From assembly GCF_002238335.1 (NCBI RefSeq), contig NZ_CP022347.1:124001-188000 (forward strand): a stretch of DNA of 64,000 nt. The letters run 5' to 3'. Positions 10,059 to 16,776 of this stretch are shown here, piece by piece. The DNA comes from Campylobacter avium LMG 24591. GTDB taxonomy: Bacteria > Campylobacterota > Campylobacteria > Campylobacterales > Campylobacteraceae. Under the pieces are notes generated by a model. The model had not been told where the DNA came from. It ran no database searches and worked only from the letters and a program-made list of their open reading frames with translations. The translations under genes were made by a program, and so were the position numbers. Within the stretch, counting starts at the first letter, position 1, and every line of letters starts with the position of its first letter.

Positions 10059-10077
10059 CTTTAAGCTAAGATTTTTT
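10055..10077 (+). terminator. Weak terminator after bamA
   Basis: The stem TTAGC/GCTAA with a 5-base loop is followed by GATTTTTT and lies at the end of bamA. The stem is only 5 bp, so termination would be partial. A TAAAAT at about 10086-10091 could restart transcription for accD. Confidence 0.4.
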
Positions 10078-10119
10078 AAATTTCAGTAAAATAGTTCATT
10101 TATTTTTTAGGTTGAGGAT

Positions 10120-10956
10120 ATGAATTTTTTAGATATTTTTTCAGGTATAAGACGAAAACAATCAAGCCCAACGGACGCTCCAAATCACTGGATAAAATGC
10201 GAAAATTGCTTTGCCTTAATGTATGATAAGGACATACAAGCAAATTTAAATGTATGTACTAAGTGCGGCTTTCACATGAAAATTTCCCCAAAAGAGCGTA
10301 TAGCTATGCTAAGTGATGAGGGAAGTTTTGTAGAGCATGATGAGGATTTACAAGCAGTTGACCCGCTTAAATTTGTAGACAGCAAATCTTACAAAAAAAG
10401 ACTTAGCGATGCATTAGAGAGCACAGGTTCAAAGAGTTCTGCTATAAGCGGCGAGTGTCTTATAAATGGCATAAAAACCCAACTTGTGGTTTTTGATTTT
10501 TCTTTTATGGGCGGTTCTTTGGCTTCTGTTGAAGGAGAAAAGATAGTTCGCGCCGTGCAAAGAGCAAGGTCAGCTAAGACGCCTCTTGTCATAGTTTCAG
10601 CCTCAGGCGGAGCCAGAATGCAAGAAAGCACCTTTTCTTTAATGCAAATGAGTAAAACTAGTGCAGCCTTAAAGCTTTTAGCTGAGGATAAGCTACCATA
10701 TATCAGTGTTTTAACCCACCCTACCTTAGGCGGCGTGTCAGCCTCTTTTGCCTTTTTAGGTGATATTATCGTGGCTGAACCGGGTGCGTTAATAGGTTTT
10801 GCAGGGGCTAGGGTTATTAAGCAAACCATAGGAGCTGACCTGCCAGAGGGCTTTCAAACAGCTGAATTTTTGCTAGAACATGGCTTAATTGATTCCATAG
10901 TTGAAAGAAGTGCTCAAAAGCAGTACATAAGTGATTTTCTAAAGCTTTTAACTTAG
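10120..10956 (+). CDS. accD: Acetyl-CoA carboxylase carboxyltransferase subunit beta
   Basis: A 278-residue subunit that, with AccA, transfers the carboxyl group from carboxybiotin to acetyl-CoA to form malonyl-CoA. A four-Cys zinc finger is complete (C27, C30, C46, C49 in WIKCENC...VCTKC). It is followed by the crotonase-fold carboxyltransferase domain with [10 protein letters not shown] and [11 protein letters not shown] motifs. The length is typical. rlmH follows after 8 bases, so both are probably co-transcribed. Confidence 0.96.
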   Translation: MNFLDIFSGIRRKQSSPTDAPNHWIKCENCFALMYDKDIQANLNVCTKCGFHMKISPKERIAMLSDEGSFVEHDEDLQAVDPLKFVDSKSYKKRLSDALESTGSKSSAISGECLINGIKTQLVVFDFSFMGGSLASVEGEKIVRAVQRARSAKTPLVIVSASGGARMQESTFSLMQMSKTSAALKLLAEDKLPYISVLTHPTLGGVSASFAFLGDIIVAEPGALIGFAGARVIKQTIGADLPEGFQTAEFLLEHGLIDSIVERSAQKQYISDFLKLLT

Positions 10957-10964
10957 GATTTTGT

Positions 10965-11414
10965 TTGCAAATTTATATAAACTGTATCCAAAAAAGTAGC
11001 GATTTTAAGGAACAAGAACAAAGATATTTAAAGCTAATTAGCATACACAGCAAGATTAAGGATACAGTTTTTTTTAATGACAAGATAGCCAAAGCACAAA
11101 AAACATCAAAGCAAGAGGCTAAAAAAAGCTATGAAGAATGCTTTAAGCCGCTTAAAAAAGGCTTTTGTATAGCTTTAGATGAAAAAGCAAAAGAGCTAGA
11201 TAGCTTTGAATTTGCTAAGCTCTTAGAAAGCAAAAACGAAGTAAGTTTTTTCATAGCCGGGGCTTATGGTTTTAGTGAGAATTTTATAAAAAGTTGCGAT
11301 TTTGCGCTGTCTTTAAGCAAGCTTACATTAGCACATAGCATTGCAAAAGTGCTTTTGCTAGAGCAGATTTACCGTGCCTTTTGTATTATCAAAAAGCACC
11401 CATATCACAAGTAA
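10965..11414 (+). CDS. rlmH: 23S rRNA pseudouridine-1915 N3-methyltransferase
   Basis: A 149-residue SPOUT methyltransferase that modifies pseudouridine 1915 in helix 69 of 23S r[16 protein letters not shown] and [35 protein letters not shown] are the conserved AdoMet-knot and C-terminal HPYHK signatures. The start is TTG (10965), supported by AGGA 6 bases upstream. It lies between accD and a membrane protein gene, as in C. jejuni except that the dksA-like gene expected next is missing. Confidence 0.94.
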   Translation: MQIYINCIQKSSDFKEQEQRYLKLISIHSKIKDTVFFNDKIAKAQKTSKQEAKKSYEECFKPLKKGFCIALDEKAKELDSFEFAKLLESKNEVSFFIAGAYGFSENFIKSCDFALSLSKLTLAHSIAKVLLLEQIYRAFCIIKKHPYHK

Positions 11415-11423
11415 AGGATTGTT

Positions 11424-12407
11424 ATGAGGATTAAATTATTTTTATTTTTGGGAATTTTATACTTTGTTATCTTAGGTGCCTTTGTTTTTCATATAAATCC
11501 AAACCCTTACACCGTAGAGCTTTTTGGTTTTTCTTATACCCTGTCTGTGACAGTTTGGATTTTACTGCCAAGCCTTATTATATTTATTCTTGCACTGTTG
11601 CATATGTCATTTTATGGCTTTTTAAGATATATCAAATACAAAAATTTCTTTAACGATGCTGCTAAGTTTGAATTTTTCATAAGCGATGTTTTGCTTGAGA
11701 AAAATCCAAAATCTCCATTTAAAACAAGCGAATTCAAAAGAGCTGGTGAGTTGTGTCTGGCTATGAAAAAGCTAGAAAAAATTCCAAATTTAAACCACTA
11801 CAACGAAGTAGTTGATTTGATACTTGATTTAAAGCAAGATAAAATCGTAAATCTTAAAAAATTTAAACTAGACATAGATAATGCCATTTATATCTTAAAT
11901 GAAAAAAACCACATTTTAAGTGATGAAACTTACGCATACGGCAGGATAAAATACAAAAAAGAATTAGAAGATGAGCTTGATAAAATAGCCCTTGAACAAG
12001 TACTTAAAAATGGAAGTTTAGAGCATATTAAATCCTTAAAGATAGCACAAAGCAAAGAGGATTTTATGAAGTTGCTTAAAAGAATTCAAGATTCTAGCTT
12101 GCAAATTGACATACTTTATCTTGAGAATTCATTAAAAAGCTTTGTTTTTGATGAAAGTGAGTATTTATGCGTGGCAAAATCTTGTGTTAAAAGCTTCGCA
12201 CCAGAGCAACTCATAGCTTTGTTTAAAAATATTAGTGATTTAAACAGCGAGGCAAAAAGGGCGTACTACTTTTTATTAGCCGATTTTGCTTTGTTTGATG
12301 AGCTAAGACTTGCCATTAAAGATAGTAAAGAATTTAATGACTTTAGGCTTGTTTTATTAGCCAGAGAAAATTCCATAAAGATAGATACTCATAAGCTAAT
12401 TCAATGA
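11424..12407 (+). CDS. Two-TM membrane protein of unknown function
   Basis: A 327-residue protein with two N-terminal TM helices (about 5-27 and 40-62) and a long soluble, mainly helical, charged C-terminal part without a catalytic motif I recognise. By position it corresponds to C. jejuni Cj0124c. It overlaps dus by 4 nt (ATGA), so it is likely part of the accD-rlmH-dus transcription unit. No function is proposed. Confidence 0.75.
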   Translation: MRIKLFLFLGILYFVILGAFVFHINPNPYTVELFGFSYTLSVTVWILLPSLIIFILALLHMSFYGFLRYIKYKNFFNDAAKFEFFISDVLLEKNPKSPFKTSEFKRAGELCLAMKKLEKIPNLNHYNEVVDLILDLKQDKIVNLKKFKLDIDNAIYILNEKNHILSDETYAYGRIKYKKELEDELDKIALEQVLKNGSLEHIKSLKIAQSKEDFMKLLKRIQDSSLQIDILYLENSLKSFVFDESEYLCVAKSCVKSFAPEQLIALFKNISDLNSEAKRAYYFLLADFALFDELRLAIKDSKEFNDFRLVLLARENSIKIDTHKLIQ

Positions 12408-13321
12408 TAGAATTTGCACAAAAGCCTTTATTTTTGGCACCTATGGCAGGTTTTTCAGACCCTGTTTTTAGAAAGATTGTTAAAAAATACGGCGTTGATG
12501 TTACTGTTAGTGAGATGATAAGTTCAAACGCCCTTGTTTTTGAGAACAAAAAAACCCTAAAAATGCTTGAAAAAGATGAGCTTGAAAGACCTTACATCGT
12601 GCAGATTGCGGGCTCTGATGAGGAGGTTTTAAAAAAGGCTGTATTGCTTTTAAATGAGCTTGATTTTATAGACGGCATAGACTTTAACTGCGGTTGTCCC
12701 GTTAAAAAGGTGATAAAACAGCACTCAGGCTCGTCTTTGCTAAGAGATTTAGACAAGCTAAAAGCTTGTGTTTCTCTTATAAAAACTTATAGCAAAAAGC
12801 CGCTAACTAGCGTTAAAATAAGACTTGGCTTTGATGTAGAAAATGTTTGTGAGATAGCTAAGGCTTGCGAGGAAAGCGGGGCTGATTTCATCAGCATTCA
12901 TGCAAGAACGGCAAAGCAAATGTATAGCGGAAACGCAGATTATAGCTGCATAAAAAAGGCAAAAGAGGCGCTTAAAATTCCGCTTGTTGCAAATGGTGAT
13001 ATAGACGAAAATAACGCGGCCTATGTCTTTGAGTATACCAAAGCAGACGCTTTGATGATAGGCAGAGCAAGCATTGGAAAGCCTTGGATTTTTTACGAGA
13101 TAAAGCATAAAAAGCCCATAAGCAAGCAAATGAAAAAAGAGCTTATCTTGTATCATTTTGATGAACTCATAAAACATTACGACACTCACGCACTTTTTGT
13201 TTTTAAAAAGCACTTGCATGAGTATTCTAAGAACGAGCTAAACGCCTCAGCCTTTAGAACAAGTATAAATCAAAGCAAGGATTATAAAGAAATTACCACT
13301 CTTATAGAGGAATTTTTTTAA
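12404..13321 (+). CDS. dus: tRNA-dihydrouridine synthase
   Basis: A 305-residue FMN-dependent enzyme that reduces uridine in the tRNA D-loop. It shows PMAGFSDPVFR near residue 13, the catalytic Cys region DFNCGCPVKKVIKQHSGSSLL near 92-112, IHARTAKQMYSG, and the FMN-binding VANGDI and MIGRASIGKPW motifs. These place it in the DusB-like bacterial group. It is linked by ATGA overlap to the upstream membrane gene, and dnaG starts 2 bases after its stop. Confidence 0.94.
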   Translation: MIEFAQKPLFLAPMAGFSDPVFRKIVKKYGVDVTVSEMISSNALVFENKKTLKMLEKDELERPYIVQIAGSDEEVLKKAVLLLNELDFIDGIDFNCGCPVKKVIKQHSGSSLLRDLDKLKACVSLIKTYSKKPLTSVKIRLGFDVENVCEIAKACEESGADFISIHARTAKQMYSGNADYSCIKKAKEALKIPLVANGDIDENNAAYVFEYTKADALMIGRASIGKPWIFYEIKHKKPISKQMKKELILYHFDELIKHYDTHALFVFKKHLHEYSKNELNASAFRTSINQSKDYKEITTLIEEFF

Positions 13322-13323
13322 TA

Positions 13324-15135
13324 ATGATAGAAAAATCAAGCATAGAGGAGCTCAAACAAAGGGTTGATATAGTAGATATCATATCGCACTATGTCGAGCT
13401 AAAAAAAAGCGGTTCTAACTATGTTTGCGTCTGCCCCTTTCACGATGATAAAAACCCTTCAATGAGCGTAAATTCCATAAAAGGCTTTTATCACTGCTTT
13501 GCTTGTCAAAGTGGCGGGGACGTGTTTAAATTTGTGCAAGATTACGAAAGATTAGACTTTAGTGCTGCGGTTGAAAAGGTGGCACAGCTTAGCAATTTCT
13601 CACTTAGATATAGCGACAAAAAAGATTCTTTTAAGGCTTCAAGAGAAATTCTACCTCTTTTAAATTCCTTTTACAAAAGCTCTTTAGCAAAGCATAAGGA
13701 GGCTATTTCCTACCTTTACGAAAGAGGTTTGAATGATGAGGATATAAGAAAATTTGAGTTAGGTTATGCACCAAGCTCAGAGCAAAGCCTAGAGGTGCTT
13801 AAAAAAGCAGGAGTAAATTCAAAAGACGCCTTTTTAGTAGGAGCTTTAAAGCTAAGGGACGATAATAAAAGCTATTACGCAGCCTTTAGCAAACGCATAA
13901 CTTTTCCAATCTATGATATGAAAGGTTTGTTAGTAGGCTTTGGGGGCAGGATTATTGATGATTCTAACAGGGCTAAGTATTTAAATTCAAGCCAAAATTC
14001 CCTCTTTGATAAGGCTAGAATTTTTTACGCGCTAAATTTGGCAAAAGATGAGATTATCAAAAAAAAGGAGATAATCATCTGCGAAGGCTATATCGATGTT
14101 ATCGCGCTTCATAAAGCAGGCTTTAAAAACGCTGTAGCCATTTTAGGCACCGCGCTCACTACAGAGCATATAAAGCTTATCAAAAAGCTAGAAGCCAAGG
14201 TGATTTTGTGTCTTGATAGCGATAAGGCAGGCATTAACGCGGCTTTTAAATCCTCTTATCTTTTATCTTTGCACAAGATAGAGGGCAAGGCTTGCATGCT
14301 TAAGGGTGGTAAAGATGTGGCCGAACTTGTCTTTAATAATCAAATGCAAGAACTATACGCAGCACTTGATGGGGGGCTTGATTTTGTGGAGTTTTATATA
14401 AGAATTTTGCTAGCTAAATTTGATTTAAACAATATCTTGCAAAAGCAAAAAGCACTTGAGGAGGTTAAAAAATTTACCTTCGAGTTAGAACCTATGATAG
14501 CTAGACACTACGAACCCTTGCTTGCAAAGCTTTTAAATGAGCCTTTAGAGCTTATAAAGCTTAGCAAAATGTCTAAAAAACAAAGCAATTCCCAGCCAAC
14601 AAAGCAAGTTTTTGAGAAAAAATTTGACTTAGCAGAGGCTGAAATTTGTCAATTTTTATACAACAACGAGCATTATAAAAGCATTTTTAAAGAAGTGAGC
14701 AATGAGAATTTTTTTATTATGAAAGATACTATAAAAGAGCTTTTAAGCGGTTCGGGTTATGAAAATTCAGCCATTAGAGAAGTTCAGATGAGAAATTTAG
14801 ACGGCTTAAAAGACGGCAGCGAGTTCTTACAAGCTTTATGCAATCTTAACTGTGCTTTTTTAAATCGCCAAAAGCAAAGCACGGTTAAAGATTTTCAAAA
14901 AAAACAAGCCATAAATATGCTCAATCAAAGGCTAAGCAAAATCAAAAAAAGCCTTAAAACACAAAAAGCCTTTTTTAGCTTTTTACACAAAGCCCTTAAA
15001 TTTATGAATGATGAGAACTTGGATGAGGATAGTTTTTGTAAGACTTTGGAGTATTTTATGAAAGAGCTTAAGCAAGAAAATTACGATGAAAAGATATTTT
15101 TAAAGGATGAGGATGAAAGCATTAGCACTTTTTAG
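13324..15135 (+). CDS. dnaG: DNA primase
   Basis: A 603-residue primase that makes RNA primers at the fork. The CHC2 zinc-binding domain is intact (C37, H40, C58, C61). The TOPRIM core follows, with IICEGYIDVIALHKAGF and LCLDSDKAGINAA acidic motifs near 255 and 300. The C-terminal helicase-binding region is present. It directly follows dus and overlaps the PP-loop gene by about 23 nt. I recall dnaG and dus being apart in C. jejuni, so this junction looks rearranged. Confidence 0.96.
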   Translation: MIEKSSIEELKQRVDIVDIISHYVELKKSGSNYVCVCPFHDDKNPSMSVNSIKGFYHCFACQSGGDVFKFVQDYERLDFSAAVEKVAQLSNFSLRYSDKKDSFKASREILPLLNSFYKSSLAKHKEAISYLYERGLNDEDIRKFELGYAPSSEQSLEVLKKAGVNSKDAFLVGALKLRDDNKSYYAAFSKRITFPIYDMKGLLVGFGGRIIDDSNRAKYLNSSQNSLFDKARIFYALNLAKDEIIKKKEIIICEGYIDVIALHKAGFKNAVAILGTALTTEHIKLIKKLEAKVILCLDSDKAGINAAFKSSYLLSLHKIEGKACMLKGGKDVAELVFNNQMQELYAALDGGLDFVEFYIRILLAKFDLNNILQKQKALEEVKKFTFELEPMIARHYEPLLAKLLNEPLELIKLSKMSKKQSNSQPTKQVFEKKFDLAEAEICQFLYNNEHYKSIFKEVSNENFFIMKDTIKELLSGSGYENSAIREVQMRNLDGLKDGSEFLQALCNLNCAFLNRQKQSTVKDFQKKQAINMLNQRLSKIKKSLKTQKAFFSFLHKALKFMNDENLDEDSFCKTLEYFMKELKQENYDEKIFLKDEDESISTF

Positions 15136-16093
15136 CGGAGGACTTGACTCTATGCTAGCGATGAAGCTCATAACTTCTCAGGGCATAGAGGTTAAGGCTT
15201 TAAATATCAACATAGGTTTTGGCTCAAGGTCTGATAAAAAGGATATTATGGCAAAACGAGCGGCCTTGGTTGGCGCTTCTTTTGAGATGATAGATGTGAG
15301 GAATGAGTATTTACAAAAGGTGCTTTTTAACCCTAAATTTGGATATGGAAAGCATTATAACCCCTGCATAGACTGCCACGCTTTTATGTTTAAAACAGCC
15401 TTATCTATGCTTGAGAGCGAAAAGGCCTCATTTATCATAACAGGCGAGGTTTTAGGGCAAAGACCGATGAGCCAAAGAGCTGATGCCATGGCCAAGGTTA
15501 AGAGCTTGGCAAGCGATGAGGAGGATTTAATCCTTCGTCCTATGTGTGCTAAGAATTTACAGCCTACAAAGCCGGAAAGACTTGGGTGGGTCGATAGAGA
15601 GAAGCTTGAGGGCATAAGCGGAAGATCAAGAAAAAGACAACTTGAACTTGCCAAGCTTTTTAATCTTGAAGACTTTGAAAGCCCGGGTGGCGGCTGTTTG
15701 CTAACGCTTGAGAGTTTTGCAAAAAAGATAAAGGATTTTAAGGAATTTAGCGACAGCATGCAAGTAAGCGATAGCGATCTTTTAAAATACGGGCGGCATT
15801 TAAGACTTCCTTTTAAGGCAAAGATGATAATAGGACGCAATGAGCTTGAAAACAAGCTTTTACAAGGTTTTAAAAATGAGAATTTCGAGGAAATCAAGCT
15901 TTTTGACTTAGTTGGAGCTTATTCCTTACTTAGCAAAGACGCTAGCAAAGAGGATTTAGAGCTTGCGCTAAAGATAGCACTAACTTATACAAAAGCACAA
16001 AAAGATAAGCATTACGAACTTGAGTTTAAGGGACAGAGGTTTAAAGCCTTAGCCTTTGAGGATAAGCAAAGCATTCAGCAGTATTTTGTTTGA
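15113..16093 (+). CDS. PP-loop ATPase (tRNA-thiolation type)
   Basis: A protein of about 326 residues with the N-type ATP-pyrophosphatase motif SGGLDS at residues 8-13, a downstream NPCIDCHAF Cys pair, a GQRPMSQRADAM segment, and ESPGGGCLLT near 200. The fold and Cys residues resemble ThiI and MnmA enzymes that adenylate and thiolate tRNA, but it is not classical MnmA. The substrate is not known to me. I prefer the ATG at 15113 because AAAGGA lies 6 bases before it, whereas the ATG at 15107 touches that sequence. The first 23 bases overlap the end of dnaG. Confidence 0.8.
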   Translation: MKALALFSGGLDSMLAMKLITSQGIEVKALNINIGFGSRSDKKDIMAKRAALVGASFEMIDVRNEYLQKVLFNPKFGYGKHYNPCIDCHAFMFKTALSMLESEKASFIITGEVLGQRPMSQRADAMAKVKSLASDEEDLILRPMCAKNLQPTKPERLGWVDREKLEGISGRSRKRQLELAKLFNLEDFESPGGGCLLTLESFAKKIKDFKEFSDSMQVSDSDLLKYGRHLRLPFKAKMIIGRNELENKLLQGFKNENFEEIKLFDLVGAYSLLSKDASKEDLELALKIALTYTKAQKDKHYELEFKGQRFKALAFEDKQSIQQYFV

Positions 16094-16103
16094 AATCTGA
16101 AAA

Positions 16104-16123
16104 AAGCCTTTAAAAAAAGGCTT
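16104..16123 (-). terminator. Minus-strand terminator downstream of tiny-ORF region
   Basis: AAGCCTT/AAGGCTT forms a 7-bp stem with a 6-base loop. Read on the minus strand it is followed by TTTTTTCAG, the pattern of an intrinsic terminator. On the plus strand there is no T run after it, so it serves a minus-strand transcript coming from the 16290-16365 region, and only weakly the PP-loop gene. Confidence 0.6.
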
Positions 16124-16146
16124 AATGAAAACAAAAATAAGGAGAA

Positions 16147-16199
16147 ATTAGCCCCTGTATAAATTAAATTTTAAAAAAGGAGTAAAAGCAAGGGCTAAT
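16147..16199 (+). other. AAAGGAG-enclosing hairpin, copy 1 (apparently start-less)
   Basis: ATTAGCCC (16147-16154) is complementary to GGGCTAAT (16192-16199), and AAAAAAGGAG lies in the loop. Unlike the other two copies, no ATG follows the ribosome-binding sequence. The reading frame across the right arm would give KARANRVKL then stop, which resembles the start of the peptide of the copy at 16521. This may be a decayed copy. Confidence 0.4.
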
Positions 16200-16290
16200 C
16201 GCGTTAAGCTGTGAAAATTGTATTAATATTTTATTAATAAAAGTAAATAAGAATTGTTTTTTATATTTTTGCAGAGATTACTTTATTTCG

Positions 16291-16323
16291 CTAGAATACC
16301 TCTAGTCCTTGTATCGTTATCAT
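16291..16323 (-). CDS. Tiny ORF on the minus strand with strong ribosome-binding site
   Basis: ATG at 16323 is preceded by AAAAAGGAGCATCAAA with ideal spacing and encodes MITIQGLEVF then stop. An overlapping 21-codon frame begins at 16348 and ends at 16283 (MVTKKEHQND...GILAK), but it has no ribosome-binding site of its own. Neither peptide is known to me. The start lies in the loop of the 16305-16365 hairpin, and a terminator for this strand lies at 16104-16123. It could be a leader peptide, a regulated micropeptide or simply part of a non-coding RNA. Confidence 0.25.
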   Translation of the reverse strand: MITIQGLEVF

Positions 16324-16365
16324 TTTGATGCTCCTTTTTAGTAACCATAGGAAAAATACAAGGAC
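16305..16365 (-). other. AAAGGAG-enclosing hairpin, minus-strand copy
   Basis: GTCCTTGTAT (16305-16314) and ATACAAGGAC (16356-16365) form a perfect 10-bp stem. The loop contains, on the minus strand, AAAGGAGCATCAA followed by ATG. The same 13 bases occur on the plus strand at 16509-16521 in an equivalent hairpin. Pairing of the 5' leader with the first codons would close off the ribosome-binding site. Confidence 0.5.
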
Positions 16366-16472
16366 CCAATCCCTTTTGAATTCACTTTTTAACTTTCATT
16401 TTCGCTTTTAAATTTTTTGAATTTTATATTTTTTAGAATTGTTAAATGATTTTTTAAATAAGCATAAAAGCA

Positions 16473-16540
16473 TTTTTAGCCCTTGCACCCGATAAGTTAG
16501 GGTTAATTAAAGGAGCATCAATGGATGCAAGAGCTAAAAA
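16473..16540 (+). other. AAAGGAG-enclosing hairpin, plus-strand copy 2
   Basis: TTTTTAGCCCTTGCA (16473-16487) pairs with TGCAAGAGCTAAAAA (16526-16540) in 14 of 15 positions. The loop holds AAAGGAGCATCAATG, the start of the 18-codon ORF. The 5' arm lies a few bases after a CATAAAAG -10-like sequence, so the RNA could begin at the hairpin. Confidence 0.5.
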
Positions 16541-16577
16541 AACACAATTGCAACTCACTCTAAAAAGAGCGAGTTAG
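16521..16577 (+). CDS. 18-codon ORF with strong ribosome-binding site
   Basis: ATG at 16521, 6 bases after AAAGGAG (16509-16515), encodes MDARAKKTQLQLTLKRAS, a strongly basic peptide. The first codons are the right arm of the enclosing hairpin. The last half lies in another long stem (16547-16561 with 16566-16581, 14 pairs with one mismatch and one bulge). The coding strand is therefore highly structured, which fits a regulated micropeptide or a structured RNA that merely contains a short ORF. No homologue is known to me. Confidence 0.3.
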   Translation: MDARAKKTQLQLTLKRAS

Positions 16578-16594
16578 CAATAGATTGAAGGTTT

Positions 16595-16653
16595 CAAGTC
16601 TATCTTACATACAAATTTATCTTATTTATTTAATAGACTTGTAAGGTAAGATA
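16595..16653 (+). other. Two mutually exclusive hairpins
   Basis: CAAGTCTAT (16595-16603) pairs with ATAGACTTG (16633-16641), and TATCTTAC (16601-16608) pairs with GTAAGATA (16646-16653). The left arms overlap and the right arms are in crossing order, so both stems cannot form fully together, as in an attenuator or pseudoknot. Confidence 0.4.
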
Positions 16654-16681
16654 AAACGCAAGGCAGAGCAAAAGCAAAGCC

Positions 16682-16713
16682 TTAAATTTAAACTCCAAAA
16701 AGTTTAAATTTAA
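16682..16713. repeat. Perfect 13-bp inverted repeat
   Basis: TTAAATTTAAACT and its exact complement are separated by CCAAAA. There is no T run after it in either direction, so it is not a standard terminator. The core TAAATTTAAAAC recurs at about 16733. Confidence 0.5.
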
Positions 16714-16746
16714 AACCTAAGCCCCAAAAAAGCTAAATTTAAAACA

Positions 16747-16772
16747 AAGCCAAGCCCACAAGGGCAAGGCTT
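16747..16772 (-). terminator. flgE terminator
   Basis: Just after the flgE stop, AAGCC-TT-GCCC pairs with GGGC-TT-GGCTT around a 4-base loop, followed on the minus strand by TTGTTTTAAATTT. This is a plausible intrinsic terminator for flgE. Confidence 0.6.
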
Positions 16773-16776
16773 AAAT

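Larger units (their letters stand above)
16094..16776. other. 683-base region with no conventional gene, rich in structured RNA signals
   Basis: Between the PP-loop gene and flgE no frame longer than about 35 codons resembles a protein. The region holds three hairpins that each enclose an AAAGGAG sequence (two on the plus strand, one on the minus), tiny ORFs following two of them, a mutually exclusive hairpin pair, a perfect 13-bp inverted repeat, and a terminator at each end. No tRNA, SRP, 6S, RNase P or tmRNA signature was seen. One or more small RNAs or leader peptides seem likely but are unproven. Confidence 0.6.

Noticed and set aside
14370-14376. G6 run inside dnaG as a phase-variable tract
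   Set aside because: Too short to be slippage-prone, and dnaG is essential.
15355-15897. 180-codon open frame on the minus strand inside the PP-loop gene
   Set aside because: Serine/leucine-rich antisense translation; the plus-strand frame has clear PP-loop motifs.
16269-16328. Hydrophobic 19-residue peptide on the plus strand (starting at a TTG)
   Set aside because: It resembles a small membrane toxin in composition, but there is no ribosome-binding site and it is the exact antisense of the better supported minus-strand micro-ORF.
16283-16577. AapA/IsoA type I toxin-antitoxin system
   Set aside because: The RNA architecture is similar, but the peptides do not match AapA, and no antisense promoter was identified. 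I keep it only as a hypothesis.
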